A DNA stretch of 64,000 nt from Arcobacter sp. FWKO B (GTDB taxonomy: Bacteria; Campylobacterota; Campylobacteria; Campylobacterales; Arcobacteraceae), in contig NZ_CP041403.1 in assembly GCF_014844135.1 (NCBI RefSeq), forward strand, positions 1,612,001 through 1,676,000. The letters are read 5' to 3'. Below are positions 54,186 to 63,159 of this stretch, piece after piece. A model generated the notes under the pieces. That model worked only from the letters and a program-made list of their open reading frames with translations. It was not told the DNA's origin and ran no database searches. Each line of letters opens with the position of its first letter. Within the stretch, counting starts at the first letter, position 1. The position numbers and the translations under genes are program-made.

Positions 54186-54399
54186 TTTTATACTTTTCGA
54201 TTTTTTGTTCTATGTTATCCCACATTGTATCAAAAGGAACTGCTGGAAGTGAGCCATCTTCTATTTCTTGGATTCTTTTTTCTAGCTCTAGTGTGATTGC
54301 ATCTTTTTGGATTTTGATTTTGTTTTTTGGCATCACTTCAAGTACATTCATAAATTTAGGTAAAAAATCATCTTCAATTTGAAGAGTAATTGTTTGCAT
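54175..54399 (-). CDS. antitoxin partner of the toxin
   Basis: The 74-residue protein (MQTITLQIEDDFLPKFMNVLEVMPKNKIKI...) has the start and length of small ParD-like antitoxins: a beta strand for DNA binding, then helices. It ends in EKYKNEN with the same ATGAAAATTAA junction as the pair at 50.7 kb. AAAGGATAAAC precedes the ATG. Confidence 0.8.
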   Translation of the reverse strand: MQTITLQIEDDFLPKFMNVLEVMPKNKIKIQKDAITLELEKRIQEIEDGSLPAVPFDTMWDNIEQKIEKYKNEN

Positions 54400-54426
54400 T
54401 GTTTATCCTTTGATTGTATGGGATGA

Positions 54427-54455
54427 ATTTTATCATAAGAGGGGTTTAATGTCAA
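54427..54455 (-). promoter_or_regulatory. promoter of the toxin-antitoxin pair
   Basis: TTGACA (54455-54450), 17-bp spacer, TAAAAT (54432-54427). The leader is nearly the same as that before mntA (55231-55285). Confidence 0.8.
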
Positions 54456-54476
54456 TAAGCTAATGGTTGTAACTGT

Positions 54477-54537
54477 GGAACGCCAGTCTGTGACTGGTGA
54501 ATTCTTTGAAGACAAGCCCAGATGAATCTGGGGTTCC
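54477..54537. repeat. palindrome I, single full element
   Basis: GGAACGCC, arm 1 CCAGTCTGTGACTGG, spacer TTTGAAGACAAG, arm 2 CCCAGATGAATCTGGG, GTTCC. It ends one base before the hepT stop codon (54539-54541). Confidence 0.92.
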
Positions 54538-54538
54538 G

Positions 54539-54891
54539 TTAATTAGCGATTAGTTTTTTTATATTCATTTCAAGTATATCTATTTGATGCCTTAGTACAT
54601 CTTCTATTATAGCTAAACTTACGCCATCATAATCATGAGCTATAAAAGTTCTTATACTATAAAAACCTTTTACTTGTGATTCATCAAATATTTCTAATAT
54701 TTTGAATCGCTCTTTTTTAGTTTGTCAAATTGTTCAGCTATTGCTACAAGATTCATAAGCAATGCAGCTCTTGCTTCTGCTCTATCTGCAAGTGCATGTG
54801 TTATAGTACCATGTCTTGAAATAACTGTCTTAATATCTTCTATTTTTTCAAGTATGCTGTGTACCCTTGATATGTCTTTTTGGCTATACAT
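54539..54891 (-). pseudogene. HepT-type toxin, split by a -1 shift at A AAA AAG
   Basis: Frame 1 (ATG 54891) encodes MYSQKDISRV...IAEQFDKLKK and stops after 65 residues (SDSKY). The -1 frame goes on as ERFKILEIFDESQVKGFYSIRTFIAHDYDGVSLAIIEDVL to 54539. That second part holds the whole HepT active motif RTFIAHDY (RX4HXY), in which the tyrosine is the residue modified by MntA. The switch point is CTA AAA AAG, a classic slippery site, with a stem-loop 3 bases later. So it is either a frameshift mutation, a sequencing error or programmed frameshifting. The ATG overlaps the mntA end by 8 bp. Confidence 0.78.
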
Positions 54892-55201
54892 AGATTGTTT
54901 TGTCCACTATAAACTTTTTGCCTACTGGACTAAGTCCTGATTTATCTGTAAAATCAACTTTTACACCAAATTCTTTTTGTAATTGATTTTTGATTTGATT
55001 TAACTTTTCTATTGCCCCAAAGCCTCCTCCATTATTTTGTACAAATTTTGGTGTGGCTTCTACTAATACATCTATATCACTATCTTGTGTTTGTTCATCC
55101 CTTGAATAAGAACCAAAAAGACCATATATATAAAAACCGTCTTTTTCATAGATAGACTTTAATTCTTTTAATTTCTCAATAACTTGAGTTTTATTTAACA
55201 T
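54884..55201 (-). CDS. MntA-type nucleotidyltransferase antitoxin
   Basis: MntA proteins AMPylate and so disarm HepT toxins. The 105-residue protein has the minimal nucleotidyltransferase motif GLFGSYSRDEQTQDSDIDVLVE (GSX10DXD) and a later aspartate in VKVDFTDKSGLS. It sits before hepT as in known modules. If HepT is dead, this antitoxin gene is an orphan. Confidence 0.88.
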   Translation of the reverse strand: MLNKTQVIEKLKELKSIYEKDGFYIYGLFGSYSRDEQTQDSDIDVLVEATPKFVQNNGGGFGAIEKLNQIKNQLQKEFGVKVDFTDKSGLSPVGKKFIVDKTIYV

Positions 55202-55230
55202 TTTAGCTTCTTTTTAAAATTGTTTTTTAA

Positions 55231-55259
55231 ATTTTATCATAAGAGGGGTTTAATGTCAA
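55231..55259 (-). promoter_or_regulatory. promoter of the MntA/HepT module
   Basis: TTGACA (55259-55254), 17-bp spacer, TAAAAT (55236-55231). Confidence 0.8.
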
Positions 55260-55281
55260 TAAGATAATGATTGTAACTGTT

Positions 55282-55461
55282 GGAACGCCAGTGGTGAGTG
55301 GTTTCTTTTGGAACGCCAGTCTTTCTCACAGAGAGTGCTTTGCACAAGACTGGTGAAGAAATTAAGACAAGCCCAGATAAATCTGGGGTTCCAAATAGGG
55401 AACGCCAGTGGGTGACTGGTGAAAAAGAAACTAAGACAAGCCCAGATAAATCTGGGGTTCC
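55282..55461. repeat. palindrome cluster J
   Basis: A changed half element (55282-55303), an extended full element (55310-55392, inner GTGCTTTGCAC) and a full element (55399-55461). It is the right edge of the island, 7 bp before the stop codon of the response regulator. Confidence 0.9.
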
Positions 55462-55468
55462 TTGGTTT

Positions 55469-56221
55469 TTAGTTTACGGGGCTCATTTTGTACCCGATAT
55501 TTGATAGGGTAGTTAAGATAGAGTGAGTTGTCTTTTTTCTTATATTTTTTGCTACAGTTCTTAGTGTATCTATAGAGATAGTTTTTCCATTTTTTTTAGT
55601 AAATGAGCTTTGAATATCTTCGTATGGGACTATTTTTGACATATTTTCAAGTAAAAGTTCTATTAAATGTATCTCTTGAGATGTAAGAGCTATCTCTTCT
55701 TCATCTTTTATAAAACATTTGCCAGTATACGAATATACTATGCCATCTTGAAGTAAGATAGTGTCTTTTGATGTAGGTGTTACTGACTCGGCTACTTTTT
55801 GTGTGTTTTTTGGTGGGTTTCTTTTTTCTTTGATTTTTTGAGCAACATCATCTAAGTATTCAAAAAATAAAGATTCTTTAAATGGTTTTATAAAATATTT
55901 ATCCACATCATATTCTATTGCATCTAGTAGGTAGTCTGTTTCTGCATAAGCTGTAGTTACTACTATTGTTTTGTCTTTGTCAAATGCTCTTACAAATCTA
56001 GCAAAATCAAGACCACTATCACCATCAGGAAGTCTAATATCTGTGATGATAAGATCAAAGTTATTGTACCCTAAATCAAACTTTTGTGCTGCTTCTTTGT
56101 AGGTAGTTACATGAGTTACATTAGCCCCAAGTCTTGTAAGTATACTTACGAAACTTTCCGCTATTACTCCATCATCTTCAATGTAAAGTATATTTAAATC
56201 TTTTATATTTGTATATAGCAT
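55469..56221 (-). CDS. response regulator with winged-helix output
   Basis: The 250-residue protein has a receiver domain with D61 (LIITDIRLPDGDSG) and the conserved lysine in YFIKPFK, a linker, and a C-terminal OmpR-type DNA-binding domain (TSQEIHLIELLLENMSKIVPYEDI...RTVAKNIRKKTTHSILTTLSNIGYKMSPV). It is the last gene after the chemoreceptor-cheW-cytochrome unit. No histidine kinase is nearby. Confidence 0.88.
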   Translation of the reverse strand: MLYTNIKDLNILYIEDDGVIAESFVSILTRLGANVTHVTTYKEAAQKFDLGYNNFDLIITDIRLPDGDSGLDFARFVRAFDKDKTIVVTTAYAETDYLLDAIEYDVDKYFIKPFKESLFFEYLDDVAQKIKEKRNPPKNTQKVAESVTPTSKDTILLQDGIVYSYTGKCFIKDEEEIALTSQEIHLIELLLENMSKIVPYEDIQSSFTKKNGKTISIDTLRTVAKNIRKKTTHSILTTLSNIGYKMSPVN

Positions 56222-56316
56222 GTTTCACTCTTTGTTTAGTATTTTATAAAGTTTATTTACAATTATTGCAATAAGTTGCTTAAAATCTTATTTAATGTAT
56301 ATTTTATAAATTTTTT

Positions 56317-56342
56317 AATAGTAAGGAGAACTCCTTACTATT
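56317..56342 (-). terminator. perfect stem-loop at the end of the chemoreceptor gene
   Basis: AATAGTAAGGAG (56317-56328), loop AA, CTCCTTACTATT (56331-56342): a 12-bp stem touching the stop codon. No clear T-run on the leftward strand. It separates the chemoreceptor from the response regulator. Confidence 0.6.
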
Positions 56343-58540
56343 TAGTTTCTTTTTTTGCAGATTTCACTTTTTAGTCTATTTAATATATTAAATAGTTTTA
56401 TTAGGTTTATTTCTACTTGTTTTGCAGCTTGGTCAAGTTCGCTGTTAGGAGCTTTATTTGCATTTGCATCTACAAATTTTTGGATACTTTGCGTAAAAGT
56501 ACTATTTTGAGCTTTTATATCTTTTATAAGATCTGAAGTAACATTGTACTTTTGAGATATATTATCTAGCCAAGTGTTAAGTCTATCAAATGATGGCACA
56601 CTAAATCTTTGGTATGAACCAATCTTTGAAAAGATTTGATCTTTTAGAGCAATTGCTTCTACTTTAAGTTTTGCTGTTTCATATACAAGTTCTATATCAC
56701 ATACATTTTCTCTAGCTTCTTTTAGGTAGCTTGCACGAGACGCTGCTTTTACTAGTGATTCTGAAAGAGTTGCTATTTGTGTAGACATATTTGATATATC
56801 TGTTGCAACACTTGCATTTTGTTGTGTAGCTGAGTCAAGTTTATTTACTGCGTCACTTATTTGATTCATAGCAAGTTCTTGCTCTTTACTTGCACTTGTA
56901 ACTTGTTGGATAATCTCTATTGTTGATTTGATTTGATTGTTTAGTTCATTGTAACCTAAAATCATATCTGAAGATATATTTTTACCTTCACTTGCTTTTT
57001 TACTAGCACTTTCTACTAAAGCTTTGATCTCTTTTGCTGCTTCAGCACTTCTTGAAGCAAGATTTCTAACTTCTCCAGCAACAACAGCAAATCCTTTTCC
57101 AGCCTCACCAGCTGTTGCAGCTTCAACAGCAGCATTTAAGCTTAGGATATTTGTTTGGAATGCAATTTGGTCTATTACTTCTATTGCATCATTGATTGCA
57201 ATTACTTGTTTGTTAATATCATCCATAGATGTAGCTGTAGTATTTGCAAGGTTTAGTCCATTTGTTGCCGCTTGGTTTACATTTTGAGCTAAGTTTGCCA
57301 TACTTACTGTACTTTCAGTAGTATGTTTGATATTTGAAGTAATCTCTTCAATAGCTGCTGCTGTTTCTTCTAATGAAGCAGCTTGAGTATTTGAAGATTG
57401 TGATAAATTTGATGAATTTTTTGATAGTCCGTGTGTATTGCTGTTTAGACTATCTCCTGCATTCATTACCATTGATAATAGTTCACTAGTATTATTTCCT
57501 ACAAGTTTGATAGTAGTAGTAACACTTCCTAAATCTCCATAAATTCCCTCATCTTCTAATTTGTAATCAAATTTTGATTCACTATATTGTCTTAGAGCAA
57601 AATTGATTTTGTTTAGATTTTTATTAGTATCTATTATCATAGAGTTTAGTTTATTTTTAAGCTCTTCTACATATGGGTTTGATGCAGATGATTTTACATT
57701 GTATACGAAGAATCCTTTTGCACATTTTTGAAGTACATCACTTGCTTCTTCTATTACTACTTTATCTTTTTCAAGTCCAGCTTGAACTTGATCCATATAT
57801 TTGTTAAATAGTGTAGTTACTTCACCTATTTCATCATTTGAAATAACTGGTAGTTTGATATCACTTCTGTTTGATTTTATAAGGTTTTCAAAACCATCTT
57901 TTAGTTTATCAATAGGTTTTGTTGCTCTAGTAATTGCCCAAAAAATAAGACCTATTGTAAGCCATCCTAGTATTGTAGAAGTTATAAAAATACTTAGTGC
58001 AATAGCATTTCTTTTGTTATCTGATTCTTCTAGTGAGAATGTTAAATCCATTACCCCTATAACATCACCTTCTGATTGGTTGGCGTGGCACATTAGACAC
58101 TCATTAGATGCAATCATTGGTCGTAACATTCTAATTAGGTGTCCGTTATCAGTATATTCTATAAGTTCTTCTTGTTTGCTATTTAATACTCTTAGTACAT
58201 CACTATCAGATGTCATTTTTTCACCTGGAGAGTATAGGTCAAGAAGTGGCTGAGACTTAGCAACATGTAAGTGGTGAATTCCATTTATTTCACTTGCATC
58301 TTCACCAGCTTTTGCTATAATAGAAGGATTACCTGTATTCATCGCATTTCTTAAGCTTTGAAAAATTGCACTGCTTAGCATATGTAAATTTTCAGTAGTT
58401 GTTTCTATTGAAGTTTGTTCAACTTTTTTGATAGTAGTATATATAATAGCTAAGCTACTAAGACTAATCAATGCCCACATTGCAAAAACAATTTTGTAGC
58501 TAATGCGAGAATTTAAAAAATCATAAATTTTTTTTAACAT
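56342..58540 (-). CDS. chemoreceptor with periplasmic c-type heme site
   Basis: The 732-residue receptor has helix 1 (about 15-36), a periplasmic domain of 140 residues with the heme-binding motif CLMCH (residues 148-152), helix 2 (about 177-202), a HAMP domain ([16 protein letters not shown]) and a signalling domain with the conserved tip. The periplasmic part resembles the DUF3365 heme-sensor type ([18 protein letters not shown]...[13 protein letters not shown]). A further domain of about 110 residues lies after the tip. It should sense redox state, NO or another heme ligand. It is in one unit with cheW and a cytochrome c. Confidence 0.88.
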   Translation of the reverse strand: MLKKIYDFLNSRISYKIVFAMWALISLSSLAIIYTTIKKVEQTSIETTTENLHMLSSAIFQSLRNAMNTGNPSIIAKAGEDASEINGIHHLHVAKSQPLLDLYSPGEKMTSDSDVLRVLNSKQEELIEYTDNGHLIRMLRPMIASNECLMCHANQSEGDVIGVMDLTFSLEESDNKRNAIALSIFITSTILGWLTIGLIFWAITRATKPIDKLKDGFENLIKSNRSDIKLPVISNDEIGEVTTLFNKYMDQVQAGLEKDKVVIEEASDVLQKCAKGFFVYNVKSSASNPYVEELKNKLNSMIIDTNKNLNKINFALRQYSESKFDYKLEDEGIYGDLGSVTTTIKLVGNNTSELLSMVMNAGDSLNSNTHGLSKNSSNLSQSSNTQAASLEETAAAIEEITSNIKHTTESTVSMANLAQNVNQAATNGLNLANTTATSMDDINKQVIAINDAIEVIDQIAFQTNILSLNAAVEAATAGEAGKGFAVVAGEVRNLASRSAEAAKEIKALVESASKKASEGKNISSDMILGYNELNNQIKSTIEIIQQVTSASKEQELAMNQISDAVNKLDSATQQNASVATDISNMSTQIATLSESLVKAASRASYLKEARENVCDIELVYETAKLKVEAIALKDQIFSKIGSYQRFSVPSFDRLNTWLDNISQKYNVTSDLIKDIKAQNSTFTQSIQKFVDANANKAPNSELDQAAKQVEINLIKLFNILNRLKSEICKKRN

Positions 58541-58562
58541 AGGTATCCTTTAAACTATAATA

Positions 58563-59024
58563 TTAAGAGTCTTGTAACTCTTCCTTGCTGACAACACTTT
58601 CAACATCCATAATGACAAGCATTTGGTTGTTTTCAAGTCTAACATAACCTTTAAGATACTTAGAAGGTATGGCAGAGCCCATGTCGCTAACAGGGGCGAG
58701 ATGAGAAAGGTCAAGTTTTTGGACATCGTCAACTTTGTCCACAACAATACCAATCATTCTTTTGTCGTCAGTAATAACAGCAATAACAGCAGTGTGTTCG
58801 TTGTATTCAATAGCACCAGTGTTGAATTTGATTCTAACATCAAGGATAGGTACTACCTCACCTCTAAGATTGATAAGACCTTTAACCCATTTGCTAGTAT
58901 TAGGTAAAGTTGTAATAATATCAGGATAAGTTAGAATTTCTCTTATCTTAGGTAGCTCTATGGCATATTGCATATGCCCGAGCTTAAATGTCATATATTC
59001 AGAAGTTTGATTAATGGCAGCCAT
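58563..59024 (-). CDS. cheW: chemotaxis coupling protein CheW
   Basis: CheW links receptors to the CheA kinase. The 153-residue protein has the typical start YMTFKLGHMQYAIELPKIREIL, then WVKGLINLRGEVVPILDVRIKF and VDKVDDVQKL. It lies 1 bp after the cytochrome gene and 22 bp before the heme receptor gene, so it may be a dedicated coupler for that receptor. Confidence 0.93.
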   Translation of the reverse strand: MAAINQTSEYMTFKLGHMQYAIELPKIREILTYPDIITTLPNTSKWVKGLINLRGEVVPILDVRIKFNTGAIEYNEHTAVIAVITDDKRMIGIVVDKVDDVQKLDLSHLAPVSDMGSAIPSKYLKGYVRLENNQMLVIMDVESVVSKEELQDS

Positions 59025-59025
59025 A

Positions 59026-59319
59026 TTACTTCAATCCAGAAATATATGAAGCAACAGATTTTATATCAGCGTCACTTAATTTTGAAGTAATTGGTTTTTT
59101 AACAGCTAACATACCGTGAACATTTCTACTTCCATCTTTGTATCCGTTTAATGCTGTTACTATATCAGCCTCAGCCCAACCTGCAATAACATCACTTTTA
59201 CCAAGAGCTTTTTTCTCAGCATTAGCACCATGACATGAAGCACACTCAGCTTTATATAAATCACCGCTTGCAAAAGATAAACTAGCTACAGCTACACAAG
59301 ATAATAAAACTTTTTTCAT
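59026..59319 (-). CDS. small periplasmic cytochrome c (c553 type)
   Basis: The 97-residue protein has a signal peptide (MKKVLLSCVAVASLSFASG), one heme motif CASCH at residues 26-30, a methionine ligand candidate in HGMLAVKKP and the C-terminal helix ADIKSVASYISGL. It is the first gene of the unit with cheW and a heme receptor, which suggests it may donate electrons to or report on the same redox signal. That link is inference. Confidence 0.9.
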   Translation of the reverse strand: MKKVLLSCVAVASLSFASGDLYKAECASCHGANAEKKALGKSDVIAGWAEADIVTALNGYKDGSRNVHGMLAVKKPITSKLSDADIKSVASYISGLK

Positions 59320-59406
59320 AAGATTTCCTTTTTTTATTTTTTCATATTTTATTCACTTTAGACTAAAAAGTAGCTTAAATGTTATTTGATAGTGGTAAAA
59401 TAATTT

Positions 59407-60372
59407 TTAGCCACCAGTTTCATAAAATGCTCTAGATGAATCTGTGTTATCATTAGTTCCCCATTTGTTTTTTTCTGGTTTGTTTGCTAGTACTTTTTTT
59501 AGGGCTTCTATAGCACCATCTATATCGCCACTTCTTACCAAATCCCTTATACTCATAGCATCTTCAAAGTATAAACATGGGATTAAAAAACCTTCAGCAG
59601 TTAGCCTAATACGGTTACAACTAGCACAAAAGTCATCAAGATGTGGTTCAATTATACCAAATTCGTAACCATTTTCAGTTACAAAGTATTGTGCAGGTGA
59701 GCTTGTATCTCTTGGAATTTTTTCAAAATTATATTTTTGGGCGATTATATCTTGTATATCTTTACTTGTAAGTCCCTTTAAAGATGATGAAGCATGTGAG
59801 TTTTCCATAAACTCAATAAATCTTATTGCGAAACCTTCTTGATTTGCAAATTCTAGTAAGTTTAAAATTTCATTATCATTGATATCTTTCATAGGGACAG
59901 AATTTAGTTTTACTTTTAGTCCAACTTTTTTTGCTTCCATTATTCCATCAAGTACATCTTTTAGTACATCTTTTTGGGCAATTTTTGCAGCAACATCTGG
60001 TATAAGTGAATCAAGTGATACATTTATTCTTTTTAGTCCAGCTTCTTTTAGTCTTAAGGCTACATTTTTGAGTAAAAATCCATTTGTAGTAAGAGCCAAA
60101 TCAATATCTGGATTGTAATCATAAATCATTTTTATGAAATGGTCTAAATCTTCTCTTAGAAGTGGTTCCCCACCAGTTAGACGAACTTTTGTGATACCTT
60201 CATCAATGGAGGCTTTTACAAATTTGAATAAGTCCTCAAAGGATAGGATATTTTCTTTTGGTACCCATGAAAAAGGTTTTTCTGGCATACAATATTGACA
60301 TCTGAAATTGCATCTTTCTGTAACTGAGATACGAAGATAATCAACTTTTCTACCATGACCGTCTATTAACAT
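59407..60372 (-). CDS. moaA: GTP 3',8-cyclase
   Basis: MoaA starts molybdenum cofactor synthesis from GTP. The 321-residue radical-SAM protein has CNFRCQYC in the first 25 residues, [12 protein letters not shown], the second cluster [18 protein letters not shown] and the required C-terminal double glycine (YETGG). moaD and moaE are at 29.6-30.4 kb. Confidence 0.96.
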   Translation of the reverse strand: MLIDGHGRKVDYLRISVTERCNFRCQYCMPEKPFSWVPKENILSFEDLFKFVKASIDEGITKVRLTGGEPLLREDLDHFIKMIYDYNPDIDLALTTNGFLLKNVALRLKEAGLKRINVSLDSLIPDVAAKIAQKDVLKDVLDGIMEAKKVGLKVKLNSVPMKDINDNEILNLLEFANQEGFAIRFIEFMENSHASSSLKGLTSKDIQDIIAQKYNFEKIPRDTSSPAQYFVTENGYEFGIIEPHLDDFCASCNRIRLTAEGFLIPCLYFEDAMSIRDLVRSGDIDGAIEALKKVLANKPEKNKWGTNDNTDSSRAFYETGG

Positions 60373-60383
60373 GTGAATCCTTC

Positions 60384-60486
60384 AGTCTAAAATCTAAAAA
60401 GTAAAATCTAAAATCTAAAAAGTTAAGATATATCGCAAAGCGATTCATTAATATAAACCTTTTAGATATTAGATTTTAGATATTAC
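60384..60486. repeat. inverted heptamer repeat between moaA and serS
   Basis: The left arm reads AAATCTA, AAAAGTA, AAATCTA, AAATCTA, AAAAGTT (60388-60424). The right arm reads TTTTAGA, TATTAGA, TTTTAGA, TATTA (60459-60485). Between them is a small hairpin (TCGCAAAGCGA). The same words occur at 10.3 and 29.8 kb. Confidence 0.8.
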
Positions 60487-60494
60487 CTAATGTT

Positions 60495-61739
60495 TTACAA
60501 ATATTTTTGTAAAACATTAGGTATTGTAATGCTTCCATCTGCTTGTTGGTAGTTTTCCATTATTGCTATAAGTGTTCTTCCTACTGCTAAGCTTGAGCCA
60601 TTTAATGTGTGAACTAGCTCATTTTTTGAACCATTTTTATATCTGATTTTTGCTCTTCTTGCTTGAAAATCAAATGTATTTGAAATGGAGCTTATTTCTC
60701 TATATTTTCCTTGAGCTGGTAGCCAAACTTCTAAATCTATTGTTTTTGCAGCTCCAAAACCTAAGTCACCAGTACATAACATAACCTTTTGGTGAGGTAA
60801 TTTTAAAGAGGTTAATAAATCACTTGCACAACTTACCATTTCTTCAAATACCTTATCGCTTTCTTCAGGTTTTGTTATACATACAAGCTCTACTTTATCA
60901 AATTGGTGTTGTCTTATCATACCTCTTGTATCTCTTCCTGCACTACCTGCTTCTTTTCTAAAGCATGGTGTATAAGAGGTAAGTTTAAGTGGTAGTTCAT
61001 CGCTACTTAGTATCTCATCTCTATAAAGATTTGTAAGACTTACTTCTGAAGTTGGGATTAGGTATAAATCTTCCCCTTCAATTTTAAATAAGTCATCTTC
61101 AAATTTAGGAAGTTGTCCAGTTCCTAGAAGTGAGGCACTATTTGCCATAAAAGGTACATTCCACTCAACAAAACCTCTTTGACGGTTGAAATCTAGCATA
61201 TAGTTTATTAGTGCTCTTTCTAATCTTGCTGCCATTGAACTAAGTGCTGTAAATCTACTTTTTGCAAGTTTTACACCTCTTTCAAAATCAAGCCAACCAT
61301 TAAGTTCACCTAAATCATAATGCTCTTTTGGTTGAAAATCAAAAACCTTTGGTGTAAGAATTTTTTCAATAACAATATTTTCATTTTCATCTGCACCATC
61401 AGGAACGCTGTCATCAGGAAGATTTGGGATATTTAGGAGTTTTGTTTCAAGTACCTCTTCTAAATCCCTAACTTTTGATTCTAAAAGTTGTTTTTGTGTT
61501 TTTAGCTCATCAATTTGGGCTTTTAGTTCATTTACATCTTTGCCTTCTTTTTTGTATGAGCCAAATTGAGATGAAAGTGCATTTTGGTTTGCTTGCATAT
61601 CTTCCATTTGAGTTCTTGTGGCTTTTGCTTCTTGACTTAGTGTTTTTAACTCTTGTAAAAGGGTAGTATCAACACCTTTTTTTGAGAGTTTGTGTGATAT
61701 GAGATCAAAATCTTTTTGTAACAGTTTTATATCTATCAT
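60495..61739 (-). CDS. serS: serine--tRNA ligase
   Basis: The 414-residue class II synthetase has a long N-terminal coiled-coil arm (about 30-105), motif 2 as [26 protein letters not shown] and motif 3 as [18 protein letters not shown]. Length is normal. The heptamer repeat separates it from moaA downstream. Confidence 0.97.
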   Translation of the reverse strand: MIDIKLLQKDFDLISHKLSKKGVDTTLLQELKTLSQEAKATRTQMEDMQANQNALSSQFGSYKKEGKDVNELKAQIDELKTQKQLLESKVRDLEEVLETKLLNIPNLPDDSVPDGADENENIVIEKILTPKVFDFQPKEHYDLGELNGWLDFERGVKLAKSRFTALSSMAARLERALINYMLDFNRQRGFVEWNVPFMANSASLLGTGQLPKFEDDLFKIEGEDLYLIPTSEVSLTNLYRDEILSSDELPLKLTSYTPCFRKEAGSAGRDTRGMIRQHQFDKVELVCITKPEESDKVFEEMVSCASDLLTSLKLPHQKVMLCTGDLGFGAAKTIDLEVWLPAQGKYREISSISNTFDFQARRAKIRYKNGSKNELVHTLNGSSLAVGRTLIAIMENYQQADGSITIPNVLQKYL

Positions 61740-61867
61740 TTTTTAATTTCTTCTTTTATGAAAATATTAGCCATTAACAAACCTCCATATTTAATTGATT
61801 TGCTATCTTAGCAAAATATTGATAAAATATTGTTTGACTTATGTCAATTCGCAAATAAAGGGACACA

Positions 61868-63142
61868 ATGAAAACATTTTTTAAAGTATGGGTACCTATT
61901 ATATTGGTTGTAGTTGTGGCATTTTATATAACTTCAAGATTTATTCAGCCTCCTGTAGAAAAAAAGCTTATTATTGCTAGTGGTGGAGAAAGAGGTCATT
62001 ATTATAAAATGGCAATGGAGTATAAAGCTTTGCTAGAGAGCGAAGGGGTGAAGGTAGAAATAGTAAAAACTGCTGGAAGTGAAGAAAATTTTAAACTTTT
62101 ACTTGAAAAAAAAGTTGATGTAGCATTTATTCAAAACGGAATAATACACAATGGTGAAAAAAAGAAGTTGTATTCTTTGGCAAATGTATTTTATGAGCCT
62201 TTATGGTTTTTTTATAAAGATAGTGGATTTGAAAGAAAGTATGAAGTTGAGTTTATCGGCTCTAAAATATCTTTGGGAGTTGAGGGAAGTGGTACTAAGT
62301 TTTTAAGTTCACTTATTTTAAATCTCAATGGATTGCACGAAGCAAATAGTGAGTTTTTATATTTATCAGCTGGAAAATCTAGAGATATGCTAATAAAAGG
62401 TGAAATAGATGGGATGTTTTTTATAGGACAAGCTGAGTCAAATATAGTAAGATCTCTTCTTGAAAATCCAGATATTAGACTTTTTTCATTTACAAGAGCT
62501 GAGGCATATGCTAGGAATTTGCCATTTTTAAAATCTCTTAGTTTATATGAAGGGACTTTGGATATGTATGCAAATCTTCCATATGATGATGTAACTCTTC
62601 TTGGTTCAACCGCAAGTTTGGTTACTCATAAGGATGTACCAAGTGAGCTTGTGAGACTTTTTGTAAAACAGTTACCAAAAGTTCATCAAAGTAGTGGATT
62701 GTTTGAAAAAACAGGTGAATTTCCTTCTATTACAAATCTAGAAACACAAGTGCATGATGAGGCATATATGTATTTTACATATGGAGATACATGGCTTGAA
62801 ATGATATTTCCTTATTGGGTAGCATCAAATATAGATAGGCTTAAAATTCTTTTGATTCCTCTTTTGACACTGATGTTACCACTTTTTAAAGGGGTTGTTC
62901 CTCTTTATGTTTGGACTGTAAGGTCAAAGATATACAAATGGTATGATAAAGTTAATGAACTTGATGATGAAATAGACAAAAAAACCAAAGATGAGCTAGA
63001 AGATATTATCAAAAAATTAGAAGATTTAAAAGTAGAAATACAAAATCATACAAAAGTACCACTATCATATATGGGAGAGTACTATAATCTACTTTTACAT
63101 ATAGATTTAGTTATCAAAAAAGCAGAACATCATTTACTTTGA
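61868..63142 (+). CDS. TAXI-family solute-binding protein with C-terminal membrane anchor
   Basis: The 424-residue protein has an N-terminal helix (about 7-25), a periplasmic TAXI-type binding domain (LIIASGGERGHYYKMAMEYKALLE...VKTAGSEENFKLLLEKKVDVAFIQNGI), a second helix (about 328-352) and a cytoplasmic charged tail. No TRAP permease gene is in the window, so it may act as a sensor or with distant partners. The 3' end overlaps the DUF502 gene. Confidence 0.85.
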   Translation: MKTFFKVWVPIILVVVVAFYITSRFIQPPVEKKLIIASGGERGHYYKMAMEYKALLESEGVKVEIVKTAGSEENFKLLLEKKVDVAFIQNGIIHNGEKKKLYSLANVFYEPLWFFYKDSGFERKYEVEFIGSKISLGVEGSGTKFLSSLILNLNGLHEANSEFLYLSAGKSRDMLIKGEIDGMFFIGQAESNIVRSLLENPDIRLFSFTRAEAYARNLPFLKSLSLYEGTLDMYANLPYDDVTLLGSTASLVTHKDVPSELVRLFVKQLPKVHQSSGLFEKTGEFPSITNLETQVHDEAYMYFTYGDTWLEMIFPYWVASNIDRLKILLIPLLTLMLPLFKGVVPLYVWTVRSKIYKWYDKVNELDDEIDKKTKDELEDIIKKLEDLKVEIQNHTKVPLSYMGEYYNLLLHIDLVIKKAEHHLL

Positions 63143-63159
63143 TGTTCTGTGATTTTTTT
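63124..63159 (+). terminator. terminator inside the overlapping gene ends
   Basis: AGAACATCA (63124-63132), loop TTTACTT, TGATGTTCT (63140-63148), then GTGATTTTTTTT. The stem covers the last codons of the TAXI gene (stop 63140-63142) and of the converging DUF502 gene (stop 63130-63132). Confidence 0.85.

Noticed and set aside
46970-55461. The palindromes as integron attC sites
   Set aside because: The one-way cassette layout is similar, but the elements lack the attC pattern of RYYYAAC and GTTRRRY ends with unpaired extra bases. They have two separate symmetric arms, and no IntI gene is present. A RAYT fits them better.
46920-55504. Open frames of 60-140 codons across the palindromes (for example 46920-47141, 47580-47852, 48458-48673, 48537-48854, 50963-51157, 55298-55504)
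   Set aside because: They translate the repeat itself (recurrent NPSLRLGL- or GTPVYDW-like peptides) and have no ribosome-binding sites or homology.
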